A DNA stretch of 64,000 nt. Source: Acidobacteriota bacterium (GTDB lineage Bacteria; Acidobacteriota; Blastocatellia; Pyrinomonadales; Pyrinomonadaceae). Every line of letters starts with the position of its first letter. The stretch's first letter is position 1. A program made the position numbers and the translations under genes. The DNA lies in contig JADJBB010000021.1 in the NCBI GenBank assembly GCA_016703965.1, positions 62,001 through 126,000 on the forward strand, read 5' to 3'. Positions 1 to 8,088 of this stretch are shown here, piece after piece. The notes beneath the pieces are model-generated. The model was not told the origin of the DNA and searched no databases. It saw only the letters and a list, made by a program, of their open reading frames with translations.

Positions 1-1
1 A

Positions 2-223
2 TCCGTTATATTTTCCACCGACTTTTTCGATGGATTATCAGAAACCACCTTGCAGCAACTGAATAATGGAGCAAGAGCCGCGGCGGGTCGGAACTACGGT
101 TCGTCGACGGTCTATCCGAACCTTCTCAACTCCTTCGTAAACCTCGGCAAGGCCGGCCTCGCCGTCACCCTCTTTCTGAGGAATACGAGAACAGACGCCA
201 CGAGGGCACCGAGAAGTTTTTGA
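2..223 (+). CDS. C-terminal end of an unknown protein (5' end outside window)
   Basis: An open frame runs from the left edge to a TGA at 221-223 and encodes about 73 residues without an internal start, so it would be the tail of a gene beginning outside the window. It is fairly polar in the middle (TTLQQLNNGARAAAGRNY) and ends basic (RTDATRAPRSF). I recognise no family. A minus-strand frame across 38-226 gives an arginine- and cysteine-rich product that looks like an antisense shadow, so I prefer the plus strand. The call rests on an unbroken edge frame only. Confidence 0.35.
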   Translation, partial: SVIFSTDFFDGLSETTLQQLNNGARAAAGRNYGSSTVYPNLLNSFVNLGKAGLAVTLFLRNTRTDATRAPRSF

Positions 224-663
224 CACTTCGAACTCGCGGATGACGGTTTCAGGGACATGGGGGGCTCTCCTATTGAGCTCAATTGTATAGGTTAGTGACG
301 GCCGGGAACTGGCGAAAAGGAACCCCTATGGGAGACTTCAATTCGGGAGTAAGCACCGTAAAAATGATCTTCAAGAAACGCCGGGGAACCGCTTTCTTCA
401 CTCGTCGCCGGTGGAGCGGCTCAGATCATGTATCGAATTTTGATACATTGCCTGCAAAACAGAATCTCGTCAAGAGTTTTTTTGGCGAAGGGGATGAAGG
501 CCAGCTCCCCACGGATTCAACCTAGGAATGACAACGCACAAATCGGTCGCATCGCCGCTCAAGATTTCCCTGTTGTAGTATTATTTCGAAGGGGTCAATG
601 ACAAACAGTTAGAATGACGAAAATTCATGGGGTTATCAAATAGGCTTTTCGTAAAGGAATGTT
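224..663. other. Intergenic region, nothing recognised
   Basis: This stretch lies between the left-edge frame and the M1 peptidase. Short frames exist (for example 283-525 plus) but their products are basic, low-complexity and unlike any known family. The last 20 bases before the peptidase contain AAAGGAA, a fair ribosome-binding site. I see no convincing promoter hexamers, RNA gene or repeat. Confidence 0.5.
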
Positions 664-2685
664 ATGAAATTAAGAATTATTCTCGGGCTCGTGTTCTTAA
701 ACTGCAGTGGTTTCGGACAGGTACAGACGACCGAAGCTCCTCTGAATCCTACGATTCTCCAGGATTCGGGGGGCTCAGCAAAGCGGGCCATACGCCGGAG
801 TATTCCGCTGACAAATTCAATTCGGAAGGCGTATCAGGCTGGAACGAGAAATACTTCTGGTCGTCCGGGGGCGAATTATTGGCAATTGGAAACCGATTTT
901 TCGATCAATGCAAGTCTGAACCCTTCCACGCAAACCATAACCGGCAGCGAGACGATCACCATCCATAATAATAGTCCGGATGCACTTGACCGCATCGTTT
1001 TGCGGCTTGACCATAATATTTTTCGTCCGCGAGTGCCGCGAGGCTTTTCCGTGCCTGCCGAAACTACTGATGGAATGGCCCTTACCCGGATCAAAATAAA
1101 TGGAGTTGAGGTCGATCTGAAATCACCGGCACCACAGCGCCAGTCGGGGCAGTCGAAGATCGAAAGATCCTATGCAATTGGTTTAGATCAAACTGTTGCT
1201 ACGCTGATGCTCGCGACACCGATCGCACCGCGTTCTCTGGCGACCCTTGAAATTGACTGGAACACAAAACTGCCTGGCGGAGCAGACGGCCAAGGACATC
1301 GGATGACACAACGTTGGGACGCCAAACTTTTCCAGCCGACTCAATGGTTTCCGCGTCTGGCAAAATACGACGATCAGCGTGGTTGGGACACAAATGTTTA
1401 CCTCGGACCGTCGGAATTTTACAACAATTACGGAAAGTTTGACGTCAAGATCGAGGTTCCTGCGGGCTGGATCGTTAGTGGAACGGGAGTGCTGCAAAAT
1501 GCCAATGAGGCAGTTGCACCTTTTGTTCGTGAACGCCTTGCGTCTGCTTTAAAGACCGACGAAGAAGTAATGATCGTCAAGAAAGACGAACGAGGAGTCG
1601 GCAAAGCCCTATTACCACGCGACAGGAATATCTGGCATTTCGTGGCAGAGAAAGTCAACGATTTTGCGTGGGCGACCTCCAATGAATTTGTATGGCGAAC
1701 GACGAGAGCAAATATTCCGACCAAAGGCTATGTTCCTATTCACATGTTCTACCTTCCCGAAAGATCTCGCTTCTTTGAAAGCGCCGGGAAAAGGTCTCGC
1801 CATGCCCTGGAATTCTATTCAAAACTACTGATCCCATACGCCTTTCCGCAGTTGACGCTGCAAGACGGACCAAGTGCCGGAATGGAGTATCCGATGGTTA
1901 TCAACTCAAATCAGGGAGCCGCGGATCACGAGACTTTTCATCAATGGCTTCCGATGATGGTGGGAACAAACGAGACGCGATACGGCTGGATGGACGAAGG
2001 TTTTAATCAATATTCAAACATTCTTTCGGCTGCCGACGCTGGTGGGAGACCATTTAACCTAGATCTTCTGGGGCAGAGCTACGGTAGGGTCAGCGGTAAC
2101 GAAGATGAACCGATGATGATGTGGAATGCCAACTATGGAGGAACCTTCTATGGTTATCAAACCTACAACAAAACATCACCGATGTTTTCGATGTTAGGGG
2201 GAATAGTCGGTGACGCTGCGATGAATTCGGCCCTTAAGAAATATGTGGAAACATGGGCGTTCAAACATCCGTCACCCTGGGATTTCACTTTCTTCATGAA
2301 CAAAGAGCTTGGCCGTGACCTAAATTGGTTCTGGTATTACTGGCTATTCACCACAGAAAGAGTTGACGGCTCGATCAAGGAAGTTGTTTGGAAAGGAGAC
2401 AAGGCGATAGTTACGATTCATCAAGCAGGCGAGATGCCCTCGCCTGTGGTGCTCAAAGTCGAATTTTCTGACGGTACCGAAAAGATCAAGGCAATGCCAA
2501 ACGCACAAATAGTCGACGATAATACGGCGATCATAAAATGGAACGAAGATGTCTGGTTCAATGGCGACCGTGATTTTCAAGCCGTCCTAGATTTTGGAAA
2601 ACGTAAGATCCACAAGATTACTCTAGATCCTTACGGGAGATTCCCCGATTCGGACACAAAGGATAATGTTTGGGCCAGCAAATAA
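664..2685 (+). CDS. Secreted M1-family zinc metallopeptidase (aminopeptidase N-like)
   Basis: 673 residues with an N-terminal hydrophobic signal peptide (MKLRIILGLVFLNCSGFGQ), so the enzyme probably acts in the periplasm or outside the cell. The zinc site is complete: HETFH at residues 422-426 matches HExxH, and the third ligand Glu445 in WMDEGF lies 18 residues further on, as in M1 gluzincins. GMEYPM around 406-411 replaces the GAMEN exopeptidase loop, which suggests altered or relaxed N-terminus recognition. The first ~250 residues form the beta-rich N-terminal domain of M1 enzymes. AAAGGAA just upstream of the ATG supports the start. The gene stands alone, followed by a decayed region on the other strand. 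The M1 assignment is secure; the substrate is unknown. Confidence 0.9.
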   Translation: MKLRIILGLVFLNCSGFGQVQTTEAPLNPTILQDSGGSAKRAIRRSIPLTNSIRKAYQAGTRNTSGRPGANYWQLETDFSINASLNPSTQTITGSETITIHNNSPDALDRIVLRLDHNIFRPRVPRGFSVPAETTDGMALTRIKINGVEVDLKSPAPQRQSGQSKIERSYAIGLDQTVATLMLATPIAPRSLATLEIDWNTKLPGGADGQGHRMTQRWDAKLFQPTQWFPRLAKYDDQRGWDTNVYLGPSEFYNNYGKFDVKIEVPAGWIVSGTGVLQNANEAVAPFVRERLASALKTDEEVMIVKKDERGVGKALLPRDRNIWHFVAEKVNDFAWATSNEFVWRTTRANIPTKGYVPIHMFYLPERSRFFESAGKRSRHALEFYSKLLIPYAFPQLTLQDGPSAGMEYPMVINSNQGAADHETFHQWLPMMVGTNETRYGWMDEGFNQYSNILSAADAGGRPFNLDLLGQSYGRVSGNEDEPMMMWNANYGGTFYGYQTYNKTSPMFSMLGGIVGDAAMNSALKKYVETWAFKHPSPWDFTFFMNKELGRDLNWFWYYWLFTTERVDGSIKEVVWKGDKAIVTIHQAGEMPSPVVLKVEFSDGTEKIKAMPNAQIVDDNTAIIKWNEDVWFNGDRDFQAVLDFGKRKIHKITLDPYGRFPDSDTKDNVWASK

Positions 2686-2870
2686 GATCTTGAAAAGCTA
2701 CAAGATTTTACCGCCCTAGATATTACCTTAAAACAAACGAGTAGGTGGATCGGCTTCATTGACCGGAGATAAGTTGGGGAATCTATGCCCCGGCGCGTGT
2801 GGCGGAAAACCAACCCGATCTGTACTTCGATGCCATTAGTCTGTCTGCCCCCCAGCCCGGTTGGATCATT

Positions 2871-3224
2871 TTACCCCAACATAAGGTCGATTTCCCGGAT
2901 TGCAAGTAGTTGTTCTTTTGGTACAAATATGCTCGCCCCGGCTTTTTTGGCTTGATCGCGGATGCGCCCGGAGTCGTATTTTGTCAGGATGAGTATCTTT
3001 GCATTGGGATATGCATTAATGATCTCCCGCGTGGCCGTGATGCCGTCTTTTAGTTTCATTTCGACGTCCATCAGGACCCAATCGGGACAATGTTCTTCAT
3101 AGGCGGCCAGGGCATCGGCTCCGTCCTCGCATTCGTGGATGATAACGCCAGATCCTCCACGACGCTTTTGATCAGGCGTCGCATCAATGGATTATCTTCC
3201 ACGATAAGCAGATTTTTCAGCACA
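2871..3224 (-). pseudogene. Response-regulator receiver domain, broken by a frameshift
   Basis: Read on the minus strand from a likely GTG at 3224, the frame gives LLIVEDNPLMRRLIKSVVED, the first strand and helix of a CheY-type receiver with its acidic pocket. Near 3150 the frame breaks. The adjacent frame continues with the beta-3 strand, which carries the phosphoacceptor aspartate in WVLMDVEM, then ILILTKYDS with the conserved Thr, and a Lys in FVPKEQ. Restoring one base near 3148-3152 gives one continuous ~118-residue receiver. No output domain follows before the stop at 2871, so the original was a stand-alone receiver. It directly follows the degenerate third PPC-like repeat. It is either a true pseudogene or a one-base assembly error. 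Confidence 0.7.
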
Positions 3225-3376
3225 GCTTTCTTTTTATTGAATATCCAAATAAAGCGTAATTGTGACTTTTTATTGGTTGTATTCGTAACCTCCAAATTCT
3301 GGTCGCCGGATTTCCTGACGACAAATGTTGGGGGCCTTTGGTGCGGAAGGTTCTGAAGAATCTTCTCCACTTCTTT
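3225..3376 (-). repeat. Degenerate third copy of the PPC-like domain repeat
   Basis: Immediately after the stop codon of the two-domain gene at 3377, the minus strand encodes PPTFVVRKSGDQNLEVTNTT and then KKSQLRFIWIF. This is the second half of the same domain that occurs twice upstream (FVVKKSGDHMLEVTNTT and FVVKKSGDHRLDVTNTT). The first half of this copy is missing and the stretch is out of frame with the gene before it. It is a tandem-repeat remnant that now fuses in frame to the start of the broken receiver domain. Confidence 0.65.
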
Positions 3377-4054
3377 CTATTCAACGTCAAGGAAGAGCGT
3401 AATTAGCGCTTTTTTCTTGGTTGTATTTGTAACATCCAATCGGTGGTCGCCGGATTTCTTGACGACAAATGTTTTCGGGGTTTTTGCACGAGAAGGTATC
3501 GAAGAATCCTGGTCGCCCGGTTCACCCAAATAGACTCTTAGGTCGCTCTCTTTGAAGTCATATTCGACCGTGTAATTGATGGTTTGCCCTCTTTTGAGAT
3601 TGAAAAGGAAATCGACTGCACCATTGGCGGGAATATCTTTGGAAACAGACGCGGAGGTTTCGCCTCGGGTAAGAATTCTTTCCGAACCGGAAGAACCGAC
3701 GTTTGCCGAGGTTGAAGCAGGGGCCTCAACATCAAGGAAGAGCGTAATTGTCGCTTTTTTCCTAGTAGTATTTGTCACCTCCAACATGTGGTCGCCGGAT
3801 TTTTTAACGACGAACTTTTGAGGGGCTTTCGAAGCGGAAGGTATTGAAGCATCCTGATCGCCCGGTTCGCCCAAATAGACTCTTAGGTCGCTCTCTTTGA
3901 AGTCATAGTCGACTGTGTATTCAATTGTTTGTCCTTTTTTGACATTGAAAAGGAAAGCAATTGCACCATTGGCGGGGATAACTTTCGTAACCGATGCAGA
4001 CGTCTCACCCGCGGCAAAACGAACCCTTTCTGTTCTAATTCTACTTATGTGCAT
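3377..4054 (-). CDS. Protein of two tandem PPC-like beta-sandwich domains, N-terminus lost
   Basis: 225 residues consisting almost entirely of two ~108-residue copies of one domain. Each runs from ETSASV through IPANGA, FLFN, RGQTI.YTV.YDFKESDLRV and LGEPGDQ to FVVKKSGDH..VTNTT and LFLDVE. The fold resembles the bacterial pre-peptidase C-terminal (PPC) beta-sandwich usually found in secreted proteins. There is no signal peptide: the only ATG (4054) lies inside the 5' part of the opposite-strand SGNH gene and is preceded by just a dozen unrelated residues. The gene therefore appears to have lost its secretion signal at a rearrangement point near 4015-4050. A degenerate third copy follows downstream. 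Function unknown, probably non-functional. Confidence 0.55.
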   Translation of the reverse strand: MHISRIRTERVRFAAGETSASVTKVIPANGAIAFLFNVKKGQTIEYTVDYDFKESDLRVYLGEPGDQDASIPSASKAPQKFVVKKSGDHMLEVTNTTRKKATITLFLDVEAPASTSANVGSSGSERILTRGETSASVSKDIPANGAVDFLFNLKRGQTINYTVEYDFKESDLRVYLGEPGDQDSSIPSRAKTPKTFVVKKSGDHRLDVTNTTKKKALITLFLDVE

Positions 4055-4687
4055 CGTTTGCAGCGGAAGCGCTCAAACAAAAAGGAAACTGTTTGTGATC
4101 GGTGACAGCATTTCCATTCAATATGGGCCGTATTTGAAAAAGTTCGTGGAAGGAAGGTATCTGTATGATCGCAAACGGGATAACGGCGAAGCCATTCAAG
4201 ATCTAGATAAGCCCGTCGGTGCAACGGTGGCGATTCGAGGATGGTGGTTCAATATCTTCAAACGCTACAGAAAGATAAGAACTTTTCGGCCGATGTTCTT
4301 CTGGTCAATTGCGGTCTGCACGATATAAAGTCCGACAAAATAACGGGCAAGAAGGCAATCGAATTGGCTGAATACAAGACAAATCTCATGAAGATCCGAA
4401 ATCTAGCCAGAACGATGAAAATGAAACTGATCTGGATAAATTCTACCCCCGTGAATGACGATATCCACAATAGCAAGAATGTCGGTTTCTTTCGCGACAG
4501 CAAAGACGTCGAAGATTACAACCAGGCAGCTAAGCTTTATTTTGAAAAGGTTAACGTTCCGATCATTGACCTGAACTCCTTCAGCCGAACATTCCCATCG
4601 GAGGCGTTTTCAGACCACGTCCATTACAGGCATGAATATGTCCAATTGCAAGCAGCTTTCATTGCAGGCTTTCTAACCAATCGTTGA
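4045..4687 (+). pseudogene. SGNH/GDSL hydrolase, frameshifted
   Basis: The frame upstream of 4220 encodes a hydrophobic leader (LSVLILLMCIVCSGSAQ) and then FVIGDSIS, block I of SGNH esterases with the nucleophilic Ser. After about 4220 the coding frame shifts and continues with NGGDSRMVVQYL (the block II-like segment), VNCGLHD (block III) and SDHVHYRHE, the block V Asp-x-x-His, ending at 4687. Adding one base at about 4219-4222 makes PVGANGGDSRM continuous, so one deleted base is the simplest explanation. No good start codon lies upstream of the leader within non-overlapping sequence: the 5' end runs into the opposite-strand PPC-like gene. The family is clear; the intact product would be a secreted carbohydrate or lipid esterase. 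Confidence 0.7.
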
Positions 4688-4899
4688 ATGAGCTCCAATT
4701 AATCCAAAGGCGACATTTACGTACATCCCTCTCCATTTCGATCGAGAACGAATGTATTCGTCAACAGCGGACATGAGCTTCCTGGTTGACAAATAAAACG
4801 GGGAATTCCCCACAAAGCAGACACAATTTTAAACCTAGTAGTCCTCGAAAATATGGATCTATTTGTCCTTCGAACCGATCATATACATGTCAAAGAAAT

Positions 4900-4932
4900 A
4901 TCATTTAAATATCAAAGTGATATTTAAATGAT
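4900..4932. repeat. Perfect AT-rich inverted repeat (15-bp arms, 3-bp loop)
   Basis: ATCATTTAAATATCA is followed by AAG and its exact reverse complement. It lies in the gene-free 4688-5028 interval, about 100 bp outside the left tRNA-Asn-like attachment site. There is no T-run on either side, so it is a poor intrinsic terminator. A protein-binding site or replication/recombination site is possible. The rest of 4688-4979 shows no gene, only a tandem repeat of GATAACGGGAAA near 4956-4980. Confidence 0.7.
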
Positions 4933-4979
4933 GACACTCGCACGATCGGTTATTTTGGATAACGGGAAAGATAACGGGA

Positions 4980-5010
4980 AAAAGGAAAACGGCAGTCCTG
5001 GGGACTGCCG
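4980..5010 (-). terminator. Intrinsic terminator next to the left tRNA-Asn fragment
   Basis: Stem CGGCAGTCC / GGACTGCCG (4990-4998 with 5002-5010) and a three-base loop. On the minus strand it is followed by GTTTTCCTTTTTCCC. It sits just downstream of the minus-strand tRNA 3' half, at the same relative place as the terminators at 19755-19787, 52874-52900 and 53650-53679. Confidence 0.7.
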
Positions 5011-5028
5011 CTAAGTTGTTGTAAAGAT

Positions 5029-5230
5029 TGGCTCCGCAGGTAAGACTCGAACTTACACCCTTCGGTTAACAGCCGTTGCCTTCTTGTAACATACGATAAC
5101 ATACGGTATCAAACGAAAGTTCATAAGTGGCAGTAACCTTCTGTTGCCCCTGTATTTAGAACGGTTTTGGGACGATGCTTGTAACATATGATAACACCGT
5201 ATATCGCGGGGATCATAGATAACTTTCTAG
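5029..5230 (-). other. attachment-site-like copy: tRNA-Asn 3' half plus element end (left)
   Basis: Positions 5029-5075 repeat the 3' half of tRNA-Asn, from the anticodon loop to the encoded CCA, with one base missing relative to the intact gene at 53696. The 5' half of the tRNA is absent. Instead the sequence continues as a ~150-bp stretch shared with the copy at 19852-20010. That stretch carries two copies of CTTGTAACATACGATAAC (5083-5100; variant at 5178-5195), 95 bp apart, and GATAACTTTCTAGATAACTC. This is the layout of an integration end: a duplicated tRNA core and arm-type repeats for a tyrosine recombinase. Identity to the tRNA is directly visible; the recombination role is inferred. 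Confidence 0.75.
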
Positions 5231-5362
5231 ATAACTCAAGCAATCTATTCAAAGTAAACCAAATGAAAATAAGTTCAGCTGTTCCAAATTGGGCGTAGAA
5301 CGTTACTGCGATTCATGCCTGCTCACGCTTACGTAGTGATTTTTTGGTTGCCTATCCGCCAG

Positions 5363-7894
5363 TTAACCAGAGGTATTTCTGTTTTGATTCAGACGCATTG
5401 AGTTACCGATGACGCTGAGGCTGGATAGCAACATGGCCGCAGCCGCCATGATGGGGTTGAGGACACCGGTGACGGCGAGACTCATTCCGATGGTGTTGTA
5501 AAAAAATGCCCAGAAGAGGTTCTGGCGAACGATCCCCCAAGCCTTTTTCGACAGTTCAAATACCGCGGGAAGTTTCTTGAACGAATCGCCGACGAGTACA
5601 ATGTCGGCGGCCTTCATCGCGATGTCGGTGCCGGAGCCCATGGCGATGCCGAGATCGGCCTGGGCGAGTGCGGGGGCGTCATTGATGCCGTCACCGATCA
5701 TGGCGACCACAGACCCGGCGGCTTGGAATTCGGCGATCGCGGCGGCTTTGTCAGAGGGCAGGGCCCCGGCACGAAAATCGTCGGCACCGACCTGATCGGC
5801 GACAAAACGCGTCGTCGCCTCAGAGTCGCCCGAGATGATGATCGAGCGGATGCCGCGGCGTTTGAGATCCGCGACGATGGCGGCGACCTCAGGCTTGACG
5901 GTGTCGCCAAAGGCAAGCGAGCCCTTGACCTCGCCGTCTATCCCGAAATATGCGGCGGTCCGGCCGGCCTCTTCCCATGTGCGTGCCGTGTCTTTGAGAA
6001 CGGGCGAGGGGATGCACTGTTCCATTTCGGCGAGGCGATGATTGCCGACAAAAACCCGCCGACCCGCGGCTTCGCCTGAGATGCCGAGCCCCTTGTGGAT
6101 CTCGACGTTGTGGACATCGCCCGGCGTGGCAAAACAGCTTTCGGCGTAACGGACAGCGGCATTGCCGAGCGGGTGCTCGGAGTATTTTTCGAGTGCGGCG
6201 ATCAGCGGCAGATAGGTCTTCTCAAATATCTCGGGGGCATCTAGCGGAATTCCGACAGATATGGAATGAGCGGCACCAACGCCGACCACGGCGGCATTTG
6301 GAATAGAACTTGCAGATGAGAGGGCAAAATCGACGAGTTCGAATTTGCCATCGGTGATAGTGCCGGTCTTGTCAAAAACGACCACGTCGACATCGCGGAT
6401 CGTTTCAAGGACACTGCTGTCGCTGACCAATATCCCGCTGCGTGACGCCGCACCGACCGCGGCCGTGATGGCGAGTGGCGTGGCGAGCCCGAGAGCACAT
6501 GGGCAGGCGATGACAAGTATAGTGATCGCCCGCATCATCGCTTCTTCTTCGGACGTAAAACCAAAACCGACGCAGACGGCAAAAGCGACCGCGGCGACGA
6601 CGATCACGCTCGGGACAAAGATTCGCGAAACCTTATCGACAGTTCGTTCGAGATCCGAGCGGCTGCTGATGGCGTGTTCGACAAGGCCGATGATCTTTGA
6701 CAAAGTGGTGTCCTCGCCCACTTTTGTGGCTCGGACGTGAATCACGTTATTGACGTTTAAACTGCCTGAGACGACGGCACTGCCAACGTCCTTGCCTATC
6801 GGATTTGATTCGCCCGTGAGGAGCGATTCGTCGGTGTGGGTCTTGCCCTCAGTGATGACGCCGTCGGCGGGAATGCGTTCGCCTGCCTTTACGACAAAGA
6901 CGTCGCCCTCGTTTAGTGCGTCGATCGCGACAAAGCGTTCGGCGCCGGCGACAAAAAGGCGCACCTTTTTTGGCATCAGCCGGTAGAGCATGGAGATCGC
7001 CCGGGTCGTCCGCTCCTTGGCACCGCGTTCCATCAGTTTGCCGACCAGGACTAGCGTCACGATTGCCGCAGCGGTATCAAAATAGACAAGTGTCTCGCCG
7101 CGAAACGCCTGTATAGAGCTATATATATAAGCCGCCAAGATGCCCGTGGCGAGAAGAGTCTCCATCCGGATCGATCGGTTTAGCAGGCCGGTCCAGGCGA
7201 GTTTCAGGATAGGTTTTGCCGAGTAAAAGATGACCGGAGCAGTCAGCACCATCAGGATGAACGGAAACAGGTATTTTACGCTCGAGTTGATCTCTTGAAA
7301 ATAGCCGACATAGAGCGGCACGCTCAGGGTCATTATATTTAGCCAGAGAAAAGCCGCGACACCGATGCGAAGCACCATGTCACGCTTTTCGGCGGCGGCG
7401 GTTTCGTTGTCTGGATCAAATTCGCTTGCTTTGTACCCGAGCTGTTCGATCCGTTTTGTGATCCGTTCGGGCGGCAGGTATTGAGGACAATATTTGACCT
7501 TGACGAGGTCGGAGGCAAAGAACGCCTCAGCCGAAACGACGCCTCGTTCTTTCATCAGGCTGTTTTCGATCAGCCACGAGCACGCCGTGCACCACATACC
7601 CGAAACATACAGGAGCGTCTCTTTGGTCAGGGCGTTGGGAGGGATGACGATCTCCGCGTCGGCCTCTGCCCGGTTTGAGATCAGGCCGAGAGCGAGGCTT
7701 TGTCTAAAAACCTCGGTGTCGCGGATGTCCTCGCCCCTCGCGACGACACCGCTTTCGGTAAGGATGGTGTATACATTAAGGCAGCCGACGCAGCAGAACG
7801 CTTTCGACACACCGGCAAAGGGCTGCGTAAAAGGGTTGCGGCCGACGGACAATCCACACAGGTCGCATGTTTGGGTTAGTGGTCCGTTTGTCAT
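5363..7894 (-). CDS. ccoI: Copper-exporting P1B-type ATPase for cbb3 oxidase assembly (CcoI/FixI)
   Basis: About 843 residues. The N-terminus holds the cysteine-rich metal-binding module typical of CcoI (CDLCG, then FCCVGC), followed by a heavy-metal-associated domain with GMWCTACS near residue 98. Membrane helices lead to the CPCALG transport motif near residue 463. The cytoplasmic part carries DKTGT with the phosphorylated Asp near 508, the HP motif in EKYSEHPLG, and GDGINDAPAL. CcoI moves Cu+ to the outer side for the CuB centre of cbb3 oxidase. I chose the ATG at 7894, whose A is shared with the TGA of the small upstream gene, over an in-frame TTG one codon earlier. It is the last gene of the respiratory operon, downstream of ccoG. 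Confidence 0.92.
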   Translation of the reverse strand: MTNGPLTQTCDLCGLSVGRNPFTQPFAGVSKAFCCVGCLNVYTILTESGVVARGEDIRDTEVFRQSLALGLISNRAEADAEIVIPPNALTKETLLYVSGMWCTACSWLIENSLMKERGVVSAEAFFASDLVKVKYCPQYLPPERITKRIEQLGYKASEFDPDNETAAAEKRDMVLRIGVAAFLWLNIMTLSVPLYVGYFQEINSSVKYLFPFILMVLTAPVIFYSAKPILKLAWTGLLNRSIRMETLLATGILAAYIYSSIQAFRGETLVYFDTAAAIVTLVLVGKLMERGAKERTTRAISMLYRLMPKKVRLFVAGAERFVAIDALNEGDVFVVKAGERIPADGVITEGKTHTDESLLTGESNPIGKDVGSAVVSGSLNVNNVIHVRATKVGEDTTLSKIIGLVEHAISSRSDLERTVDKVSRIFVPSVIVVAAVAFAVCVGFGFTSEEEAMMRAITILVIACPCALGLATPLAITAAVGAASRSGILVSDSSVLETIRDVDVVVFDKTGTITDGKFELVDFALSSASSIPNAAVVGVGAAHSISVGIPLDAPEIFEKTYLPLIAALEKYSEHPLGNAAVRYAESCFATPGDVHNVEIHKGLGISGEAAGRRVFVGNHRLAEMEQCIPSPVLKDTARTWEEAGRTAAYFGIDGEVKGSLAFGDTVKPEVAAIVADLKRRGIRSIIISGDSEATTRFVADQVGADDFRAGALPSDKAAAIAEFQAAGSVVAMIGDGINDAPALAQADLGIAMGSGTDIAMKAADIVLVGDSFKKLPAVFELSKKAWGIVRQNLFWAFFYNTIGMSLAVTGVLNPIMAAAAMLLSSLSVIGNSMRLNQNRNTSG

Positions 7895-8088
7895 CAATAT
7901 TGTTTTTGAGTCTCGCTCTGTGATTGGACCGGTTTACCCTTTTCGTCGAGGAATATGGGGTTCGCCTGTTTAGCGACAAAATAGACGGTGATCAATATTC
8001 CTATAAAGAGCACACATATCGCCCCCAACATATACCGAAGTATGGCTACCTGATGTTCTCCAAAATATGAAGCGATCTTCTTTTTCAT
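7894..8088 (-). CDS. Small single-span membrane protein between ccoG and ccoI
   Basis: 64 residues: a short basic N-terminus, one strong transmembrane helix (about residues 17-41, containing MLGAICVLFIGILITVYFV), and a polar tail ending KQY. It overlaps ccoG by an ATGA tetranucleotide and shares one base with the start of ccoI, so the three are probably translationally coupled. The position matches that of FixH/CcoH in fixGHIS clusters, but the protein is far shorter than CcoH and shows no copper-binding motif. It may be a minimal assembly factor for cbb3 oxidase. Function not assigned from sequence. Confidence 0.75.
   Translation of the reverse strand: MKKKIASYFGEHQVAILRYMLGAICVLFIGILITVYFVAKQANPIFLDEKGKPVQSQSETQKQY

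Noticed and set aside
283..525. Possible 80-residue protein before the M1 peptidase
   Set aside because: No family pattern and no ribosome-binding site; low-complexity basic product.
4688..5362. An integrase gene next to the left attachment-like site
   Set aside because: I searched both strands around 4.7-5.4, 19.6-20.5 and 52.5-53.7 kb for the R..HxxR..Y pattern of tyrosine recombinases and for serine recombinase motifs and saw none.
5577..7973. Plus-strand frames opposite the copper ATPase gene
   Set aside because: The minus-strand gene has all P-type ATPase motifs; the opposite frames are shadows.
7894..8088. Small gene between ccoG and ccoI as true CcoH/FixH
   Set aside because: It is less than half the usual length and lacks the periplasmic domain, so I left the symbol empty.
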